From Clostridia bacterium (GTDB taxonomy: Bacteria > Bacillota > Clostridia > Oscillospirales > RGIG5299), in assembly GCA_017504945.1 (NCBI GenBank), contig JAFVQJ010000005.1:1-64000 (forward strand): DNA of 64,000 nt, given 5' to 3'. Every line of letters begins with the position of its first letter. Within the stretch, counting starts at the first letter, position 1. The notes below the pieces were generated by a model, which was given only the letters and a program-made list of their open reading frames with translations, did no database searches and was not told where the DNA came from. This document shows positions 58,294 through 64,000 of this stretch, one piece after another. Both the position numbers and the translations under genes were made by a program.

Positions 58294-59883
58294 TTACATA
58301 TGCTTTCTCTTAACGTAAACGACTACCGCCGCAACGCCCAATGCCAAGGGTACAAGAGCCAGCATCGCTAAAATGAGAGTGTAGACTGTGGTTGAGGTGA
58401 TATTGAGAACGTTTGACGAGAGGTTCTTGGGCATAACGCTTATCTCAATTGAATCGTCGCCTATCGTGTAGTTGATAAGGTCCTTGACGTATTCGCCGTT
58501 TGAGAAGTTGGGGCTTCCCATAAAGGGCTGGCTTATCATTGAGGTGCTGCCGAGTACCGCAACGTGACCTACGTATCTCTGCTGCTCTTCAACGTCCCAG
58601 AAATATCTGGTGGAAACTGCGCCGAGGACCTTTTCGCCCTTTACGTCGGTATCCTTGTTAAATGCGAGATAGCTGCTGTCGACCTCGGTGCCGTCAGTGG
58701 GAATTGGCTTGGTGTATGCCTCATCGTGAGTCGAAAGGATCTTTTCAACGCTCAAAATATCGCCCTTTGCCTCGAGAAGCTCGAACGATTTTGTTACCTG
58801 CTCAAACATTACCACCTTCTGCGCAATGCTCTTGCCTATCGTCTCGTGCACCATCTTTGCATTCAACACGCGAATAGACTGTGCGGTTCCGTTTGAGGTA
58901 TATGAATAGTATGCGGAGCCCTTGGAGGAGGTATCAACAACGTATTCGTCAACGGGAACGATGCAATATTCCTCAAGGAATTTATAGAAATTGGGCATAT
59001 TGGGCGCGTTGTTATCGAGAAATACGTAGAGAGTTCTGCCAAGGTGATATTCGCTTATCTTATCGGAGTTTTGCATAAACGCCTTTAAGAGAAGTATCTC
59101 CGACTCGCTGAAATCCTTTTTCGGGTTGATTATTACGAGTGCGGCGGAGTTTTCGGAGAAGGCGTCGGTCTGGTCAAGTGTAACGGTGTTGACACCGAAG
59201 CCGTTAGTTTTGAAGAATTCCTGCAAATAGCTGCCCGAATCCTCCTCGTGACCAGTGAGGAAATGAATATCTCTTATCTCCTCCTGCGTTACGTAGATGA
59301 TCGCGGCAATTACCGCTCTCTCTGCATCGAACTCGGCGGATTTGTTATCGTCATCGGTTACGATAATATCGTTTATGCCGATAAGCTTATGGCGGTTGGT
59401 ATCCTTACAGTAAACTACCATGATCGAGGAGGAGCTTACCGTTATATTTCTCTCTGTGAAGAAGGTGGGGTTTACCGTGGGATCAACGTAATCAAGTCCG
59501 ACCTTGCCGCTGTGCTTTTCAAAGTTTTTGAAAAGCTCGGTAAGATAATCGGTCTTATAATAGCTGCCCATATAGTTTTGCATAAGGCTTTCGACCTTAT
59601 CCATTTCCTGAACGAGAATTAGCTCAACTTCCTTATCTACCTCTGAAAGATAGGCAGTGGTATCGCCCGAGAGATTATAAAGCTGCTCGGTGGTGAGGTC
59701 TGCCTTTAAGGGATACATCTCTACGATGACGTTTAAAAATACGTTTGCAACGATTATCGCAACGATTACGCCGACGGTGATAAGGGTGGAGACGGTGCCG
59801 ATCCTGTATTTTCTGTATTTGAGAGCCTTCTCATCGTAGCCGCTCTCAATATCTTTTTTGGTAAATATATCAAATAGTTTCAT
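58294..59883 (-). CDS. GldG-like ABC-associated protein
   Basis: A 529-residue membrane protein: first helix (about 32-55), a large ectodomain with the ABC_transp_aux pattern ('LTTEQLYNLSGDTTAYLSEV', 'KVGLDYVDPTVNPTFFTERN', 'IHFLTGHEEDSGSYLQEFFK', 'AALVIINPKKDFSESEILLL'), and a C-terminal helix followed by 'VVVYVKRKHM'. Named after the Flavobacterium gliding protein, but widespread in non-gliding Clostridia. 14 bases after the permease. Confidence 0.92.
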   Translation of the reverse strand: MKLFDIFTKKDIESGYDEKALKYRKYRIGTVSTLITVGVIVAIIVANVFLNVIVEMYPLKADLTTEQLYNLSGDTTAYLSEVDKEVELILVQEMDKVESLMQNYMGSYYKTDYLTELFKNFEKHSGKVGLDYVDPTVNPTFFTERNITVSSSSIMVVYCKDTNRHKLIGINDIIVTDDDNKSAEFDAERAVIAAIIYVTQEEIRDIHFLTGHEEDSGSYLQEFFKTNGFGVNTVTLDQTDAFSENSAALVIINPKKDFSESEILLLKAFMQNSDKISEYHLGRTLYVFLDNNAPNMPNFYKFLEEYCIVPVDEYVVDTSSKGSAYYSYTSNGTAQSIRVLNAKMVHETIGKSIAQKVVMFEQVTKSFELLEAKGDILSVEKILSTHDEAYTKPIPTDGTEVDSSYLAFNKDTDVKGEKVLGAVSTRYFWDVEEQQRYVGHVAVLGSTSMISQPFMGSPNFSNGEYVKDLINYTIGDDSIEISVMPKNLSSNVLNITSTTVYTLILAMLALVPLALGVAAVVVYVKRKHM

Positions 59884-59897
59884 TTTTGCACCTCACG

Positions 59898-60623
59898 TCA
59901 GCTCCATCTGCGTTTTTCCAGCACGCGAGCGGTGAGGAAAAGGAAGACGGCGGTTACACTCAAATAATAAAAGACCGTTGAAACGTTTATTACGCCGTAT
60001 GCAAACTCGTAATAACGCTCAAAGATGGGAATAACGTAGATTATTGCAGTAAGCACGCTCTGCCAGAAGGAGCTTATTGCCGTCATCATTCCGATAACTA
60101 TCGAGATGATGCTGCTTGAAAGCATAAGGCCTACAAAGGTAAGGAAGGTTACTATTGCGGCAACTATCTGATTCTGGGTTATTGAGGAGAAGAAGGTGCC
60201 GATTGCAATGAGAGCCGCTCCCAAAAGGAGATAGCCTACGTAGCTTGTGAAGATAACGCCCCAGTCGGGTGCGCCGGTAAAGCCGACTACCATTACAACG
60301 AGAAGCGTTTCGGCAAGGCAAAGGCAAAATACCGCAAAGGCGGCAAAGAATTTGCCGAGCACTATTTCAAAAAGACTTACGGGAGCGGTTAACAGAAGCT
60401 GCTCCGTTTTGGTCTTTCTCTCCTCGGAGAAAAGGCGCATACAGAGTATTGCGATTATGAAGGCCACAAACATCGTAAGTCCGTTAAAATAGCCGGTGAG
60501 GTCATCGGTGCTGACCTGCATCATAAACATAACCTCTGAAAGCAGGCCGAATACCAGCATAATGATATAGCCCATAGGAGAAAGAAACCACGAGCGGAAT
60601 TCTTTTTTAAATATTGCACTCAT
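59898..60623 (-). CDS. ABC-2 type permease (GldF-like)
   Basis: A 241-residue permease with six helices. 'MSAIFKKEFRSWFLSPMGYI' is the typical opening, 'MRLFSEERKTKTEQLLLTAP' the coupling loop, and 'FFSSITQNQIVAAIVTFLTF' a later motif. It partners the ATPase upstream, with which it overlaps by four bases (ATGA). Confidence 0.94.
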   Translation of the reverse strand: MSAIFKKEFRSWFLSPMGYIIMLVFGLLSEVMFMMQVSTDDLTGYFNGLTMFVAFIIAILCMRLFSEERKTKTEQLLLTAPVSLFEIVLGKFFAAFAVFCLCLAETLLVVMVVGFTGAPDWGVIFTSYVGYLLLGAALIAIGTFFSSITQNQIVAAIVTFLTFVGLMLSSSIISIVIGMMTAISSFWQSVLTAIIYVIPIFERYYEFAYGVINVSTVFYYLSVTAVFLFLTARVLEKRRWS

Positions 60624-61579
60624 CTCTTTTTACCTCCTACCTTGTTGTTGGGGCTGTCGACCAAGCGAATAAAGGCGTCCTCAAGGGTTGCATCAAGGGG
60701 CTTTGAGCTTAAAAGCGGCCAGTTTTTCTTGGCAAGCTCGTTAAACAACATTCTTCTTACGTCAATATTAGGCTCAGATTCAATTATGAAATCGTGTGCG
60801 TCGCTCTCTATCTTGGTGGTCTCCTCGCAATAGCGGATACCGTTTATAGATTTAATAAGCTTCTTTACGTCGGATGCGGGACCCGCAACTCTTATTGAAA
60901 GACGGTGCGCGATGGTTGAATCGTTTGAAAGGTCGTTGGGGGTTCCGTCGGCTACCAGCTTACCGTCGGCAATAACGAGAAGTCTTTCACATACTGCCTG
61001 TACCTCGGGAAGAATATGCGAGCTTAAAATTACCGTGCGGCTTTTTCCGAGTCGCTTGATAAGCGAACGGATCTCGATTATCTCTTTGGGGTCAAGACCT
61101 ACGGTGGGCTCGTCGAGTATAAGCACAGAGGGATTTCCGATAAGTGCCTGCGCCAAACCGACGCGCTGTTTATAACCTTTTGAGAGGTTTCCTATTATGC
61201 GGTTATAAACGTCCTTTATCTTGACGACCTCCATTATCTCGGCAAGATGCTCGTTTCGCTTCTGATCGCATTTTTTGAGATCGTAAACAAAGTCGAGATA
61301 ATCCTTAACGGTCATATCGAAATAGACAGGAGGCTGCTCGGGGAGATAACCTATCTGCTTTTTGCACTCGTTGGCATTATCGTAGATGTCAAAGCCGTTG
61401 AATGAAGCGGTTCCCGAAGTGGGCGAAAGGTAGCCGGTGAGAATATTCATTGTTGTGGACTTTCCCGCACCGTTGGGGCCGAGGAAGCCGACTATTTCAC
61501 CGTCGGGTATGGTAAAGGATACGTCGTTAACGGCGATCTTCTGGCCGTATTTTTTAGTAAGATGGCTTACTTCGATCAT
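60620..61579 (-). CDS. ABC transporter ATPase (GldA-like)
   Basis: A 319-residue ABC ATPase. Walker A 'GPNGAGKSTTMNILTG', Q-loop 'IGYLPEQPPVYFDMTVKDYL', signature 'LSKGYKQRVGLAQAL', Walker B 'VLILDEPTVGLDP', H-loop 'ILSSHILPEVQAVC', then a C-terminal extension as in GldA/NatA. Starts 12 bases after aspS on the same strand. Confidence 0.95.
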   Translation of the reverse strand: MIEVSHLTKKYGQKIAVNDVSFTIPDGEIVGFLGPNGAGKSTTMNILTGYLSPTSGTASFNGFDIYDNANECKKQIGYLPEQPPVYFDMTVKDYLDFVYDLKKCDQKRNEHLAEIMEVVKIKDVYNRIIGNLSKGYKQRVGLAQALIGNPSVLILDEPTVGLDPKEIIEIRSLIKRLGKSRTVILSSHILPEVQAVCERLLVIADGKLVADGTPNDLSNDSTIAHRLSIRVAGPASDVKKLIKSINGIRYCEETTKIESDAHDFIIESEPNIDVRRMLFNELAKKNWPLLSSKPLDATLEDAFIRLVDSPNNKVGGKKR

Positions 61580-61591
61580 TTCTTTTCTCCT

Positions 61592-63376
61592 TTATTCTTC
61601 CTTTTTGGATATTTCTATTCCAAGCTCAACAAGGCTCTTTTCGGGAACCTCGGAGGGACATTCAGTCATAAGCTCGGACGCGTTTTGCACCTTGGGGAAT
61701 GCGATAACGTCTCTTATCGAGGGCTTATCTGCGAGAAGCATTACGAATCTGTCGAGTCCGTACGCCATTCCGCCGTGAGGAGGAACGCCGAAGGTAAATG
61801 CATCAAGCAGATAACCGAACTTTGCTCTTGCTTCCTCTTCGCTTATTCCGATCGCCTTGAACATTCTCTTCTGAAGGTCTTCATCGGAAATTCTTATGCT
61901 TCCGCCGCCGAGCTCAACGCCGTTTAGAATTATATCGTATGCTTTGGCTCTTACCTTATCGGGTGCAGACTCGATAAAATCGGCATCCTCATCCATGGGT
62001 GAGGTGAAGGGGTGATGCATTGCAACGTAGCGGTTTTCCTCGTCGTCGTATTCAAACAGGGGGAATTCCGTTACCCACAAAAGTTTGAAATCGTTTTTCT
62101 TTATAACTCCGAGCCTTTTCGCTATCTCACAACGGAGTGCGCCGAGAGAAGCGAAAACGGTCTTGGGCTTATCGGCTACGATGAGGATAAGGTCGTTATC
62201 CTTGGCGTCGAAAGCGGAGATGATCGCGTTTTTCTCATCTTCGGTTATGAATTTAACGAAGGAGCTTAATATCTCGCCGTTTGCAAGCTTTAACCAGGCA
62301 ACGCCCTTTGCGCGATAGGTTTTTGCAAATTCGTTTAAGCTGTCGATCTCTTTTCTGGATATCTTGTCGGCATATCCGTCGACCTTTATACCTCTTACGG
62401 TGTTTCCGCAGGCAACTGCCTCGGCAAATACCTTGAAGGTGGAGTTCTTGACAACGTCGGTAATATCCTTTATCTCGAAGCCGAAGCGAAGGTCGGGCTT
62501 ATCGGAGCCGAAGCGGTCCATTGCCTCGCGATATGGCATTCTCAAAAAGGGTGCTTCTATCTCAACGTTTAAAACGTCCTTGAATATCTTCTTAATAAAG
62601 CCCTCGTTTACAGAAATTACGTCATCAACGTCGACAAAGCTCATTTCAAGGTCTATCTGAGTGAATTCGGGCTGACGGTCGGCTCGAAGATCCTCGTCTC
62701 TGAAGCAACGGGCGATCTGCATATAGCGGTCGTAGCCCGATACCATAAGAAGCTGCTTATAAAGCTGCGGCGACTGAGGGAGCGCATAAAAGGAGCCGTT
62801 GTGAACGCGGCTGGGAACGAGATAATCTCTTGCTCCCTCGGGAGTGCTTTTGCAAAGTATTGGAGTTTCTATTTCCAAAAAGCCGTTTTCATCGTAATAA
62901 TCTCTTGCGAGCTTGCAAACTCTGTGACGCATTACGAGAGCTTCCTTAAGCTCTGCCCTTCTCAAATCGAGATAGCGGTATTTCAAGCGAAGCTCCTCGT
63001 TTGCATTGCATTCGCCCGTTATCTCGAAGGGAGGAGTTTCCGCCTTTGAGAGTATGCTCAAATTGCTTGCAAGTACCTCGACGGCACCGGTTGCCATTTT
63101 GGTGTTGGCGTCGCTTCCTCTTTCGCGGACGGTGCCGCTTACGCAGAGGACGTATTCTCCTCTTACGCTGTTTGCTTTTTCAAAGAGAGCCTTATCGACG
63201 GTATCGTCAAAGGTTATCTGACATACACCCGATACGTCTCTTAAATCTATGAACAAAAGACTGCCGAGATTGCGGCGCTTTGCGACCCAGCCGCAAAGAG
63301 TTACCTCATTGCCTACGTCGCTCTTTCGTAAAGCTCCGCATTTTGCAGTTCTTTTTGCATGCATTTTTTCTGCCAT
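61592..63376 (-). CDS. aspS: Aspartyl-tRNA synthetase
   Basis: A 594-residue class IIb synthetase with the bacterial GAD insertion. OB-fold anticodon domain ('EVTLCGWVAKRRNLGSLLFI'), motif 2 'CFRDEDLRADRQPEFTQIDL', the GAD domain (about 300-420), and motif 3 'AYGLDRFVMLLADKPSIRDV'. The 'HPFTSPMDED' segment is typical. It may be discriminating or not; this cannot be read with certainty. Starts 5 bases after hisS, whose end holds the SD AAAGGA. Confidence 0.97.
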   Translation of the reverse strand: MAEKMHAKRTAKCGALRKSDVGNEVTLCGWVAKRRNLGSLLFIDLRDVSGVCQITFDDTVDKALFEKANSVRGEYVLCVSGTVRERGSDANTKMATGAVEVLASNLSILSKAETPPFEITGECNANEELRLKYRYLDLRRAELKEALVMRHRVCKLARDYYDENGFLEIETPILCKSTPEGARDYLVPSRVHNGSFYALPQSPQLYKQLLMVSGYDRYMQIARCFRDEDLRADRQPEFTQIDLEMSFVDVDDVISVNEGFIKKIFKDVLNVEIEAPFLRMPYREAMDRFGSDKPDLRFGFEIKDITDVVKNSTFKVFAEAVACGNTVRGIKVDGYADKISRKEIDSLNEFAKTYRAKGVAWLKLANGEILSSFVKFITEDEKNAIISAFDAKDNDLILIVADKPKTVFASLGALRCEIAKRLGVIKKNDFKLLWVTEFPLFEYDDEENRYVAMHHPFTSPMDEDADFIESAPDKVRAKAYDIILNGVELGGGSIRISDEDLQKRMFKAIGISEEEARAKFGYLLDAFTFGVPPHGGMAYGLDRFVMLLADKPSIRDVIAFPKVQNASELMTECPSEVPEKSLVELGIEISKKEE

Positions 63377-63381
63377 TTTTA

Positions 63382-64000
63382 TTACCGTCCTTTAACCACC
63401 GCGTCGTAAATACCGTCAAACGTTATTTCTTCCGACTCGCCGGTCTCCATATTTTTAAGCCTTAAGGTATTGGTCTTTATCTCGTTATCGCCTATTACCG
63501 CGGTATATCTGTAACCGTTTTTGTCGGCGTAGCGAAGCTGTGCCTTCATTCCCTTTCCGCAGATATCGAATTCTGCCGAAAGTCCTTTATTTCGAAGCTC
63601 GAAAACGAGCTTTGCGGCGGTATCCAAACCTTTTTCGCCCATATTGGCAAGGAAAATATCCTTTTTCTCGGAAATATCCTCGAATAAGCCCTGCTTTTCC
63701 ATAACCATTATTATTCGCTCAATGCCCATTCCGAAGCCGAGTCCCGCAAGCTCCTCGCCGCCTATCTCGGAGGCAAGTCCGTCATATCTGCCGCCCGCAA
63801 GAAGCTGGGACTGAGCGCCGATCTCTTTGCTCGAAAACTCAAAAACTATACCGTTGTAATAGTCAAGTCCTCTAACTATCCTGTCGTCGACCACGTAGTC
63901 TATTCCGATAAGGTCGAGCTTCTCACGAAGCTCATCAAAATCACTTTTGCATCCGTCGCAAAGGTAATCGAGGATCGAGGGAGCGTCTTTATTTACCGAC
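63382..64000 (-). CDS. hisS: Histidyl-tRNA synthetase (5' partial, cut by the window)
   Basis: The frame is open to the right edge, giving the C-terminal 205 residues. 'LVRGLDYY'-type HisA motif appears as 'RIVRGLDYYNGIVFEFSS', followed by 'LLAGGRYDGLASEIGGEELA' and 'GLGFGMGIERIIMVME' (class II motif 3), and the anticodon-binding domain ending 'ITFDGIYDAVVKGR'. The N-terminal catalytic motifs lie beyond 64000. Confidence 0.95.
   Translation of the reverse strand, partial: SVNKDAPSILDYLCDGCKSDFDELREKLDLIGIDYVVDDRIVRGLDYYNGIVFEFSSKEIGAQSQLLAGGRYDGLASEIGGEELAGLGFGMGIERIIMVMEKQGLFEDISEKKDIFLANMGEKGLDTAAKLVFELRNKGLSAEFDICGKGMKAQLRYADKNGYRYTAVIGDNEIKTNTLRLKNMETGESEEITFDGIYDAVVKGR

Noticed and set aside
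1-64000. CRISPR arrays, rRNA genes, plasmid or phage replication modules
   Set aside because: No regularly spaced repeats, no rRNA-like sequence and no such genes were found on either strand; the only replication-related piece is the DnaA fragment at the left edge.

Overview
The window reads as chromosome of an anaerobic, endospore-forming, Gram-positive Clostridia bacterium, most like an Oscillospirales-type gut commensal. The reasons are the many sporulation loci (sigE, sigG, spoVT, spmAB, spoVAD, spoVAC and a full spoIIIAA-AH operon), a pyruvate formate-lyase module, FtsEX with a PcsB/EnvC-like hydrolase, a sortase B, and a moderately AT-rich sequence with AGGAGG-type ribosome binding sites. 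I cannot name a species. No prophage, insertion sequence, plasmid gene or CRISPR array is visible.

Layout. 1-1.6 kb: sigE-sigG, with the left end fused in frame to a piece of DnaA (probably a contig chimera). 1.6-6.2 kb: a coupled RmlD-like/cysK/nucleosidase operon, a DUF2156 protein and a DeoR regulator. 6.4-9.2 kb: tRNA-Leu(GAG), a structured leader in front of pnuC, then argS. 9.3-16.7 kb is the most accessory part: two secreted beta-sandwich proteins ending in the same GGCGN tail, spoVT, and a 3.5-kb segment bounded by a perfect 39-bp direct repeat of the spoVT 5' end. That segment carries a SipW-type signal peptidase, two proteins with SipW-type leaders and a beta-propeller-like protein. 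16.8-28.1 kb: Ldh2 dehydrogenase, PrsA-like lipoprotein, cdaA-cdaR, two U32-family proteins, alr, nnrD and neighbours. 28.2-34.1 kb: surface PIG-L/LmbE deacetylase, a membrane-anchored protein, lepA and hemW. 34.2-39.6 kb: a PucR-type regulator and ftsE-ftsX-M23-S41, where the S41 protein has lost its catalytic pair. 39.7-47 kb: DUF3298, a sugar-kinase-like protein, a beta-CASP RNase with a 3' frameshift, DUF378, spmBA, sortase B and spoVAD. 47.1-50.3 kb: ZTP riboswitch-pflB-pflA. 50.3-51.5 kb: mscS and a small protein. 51.6-56.8 kb: spoIIIA operon plus spoVAC. 56.8-64 kb: hisS-aspS followed by a Gld-like ABC exporter with DUF4340.

How they work together. Sporulation genes cover mother-cell and forespore control (SigE, SigG, SpoVT), the SpoIIIA feeding-tube complex, dipicolinate handling (SpoVAC, SpoVAD) and core dehydration (SpmAB). 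Envelope genes cover c-di-AMP signalling (CdaA/CdaR), alanine racemase, FtsEX hydrolase control, the foldase and the sortase. The ZTP riboswitch ties formate production to one-carbon status.

The strongest leads are the repeat-bounded SipW cassette, the S41 pseudoprotease in the FtsEX cluster, the shared C-terminal GGCGN tail, the pnuC leader, and a recurring arrangement in which the 3' arm of an intergenic hairpin also carries the next gene's Shine-Dalgarno sequence (SD). All family assignments come from recognising motifs by eye; no database search was run.
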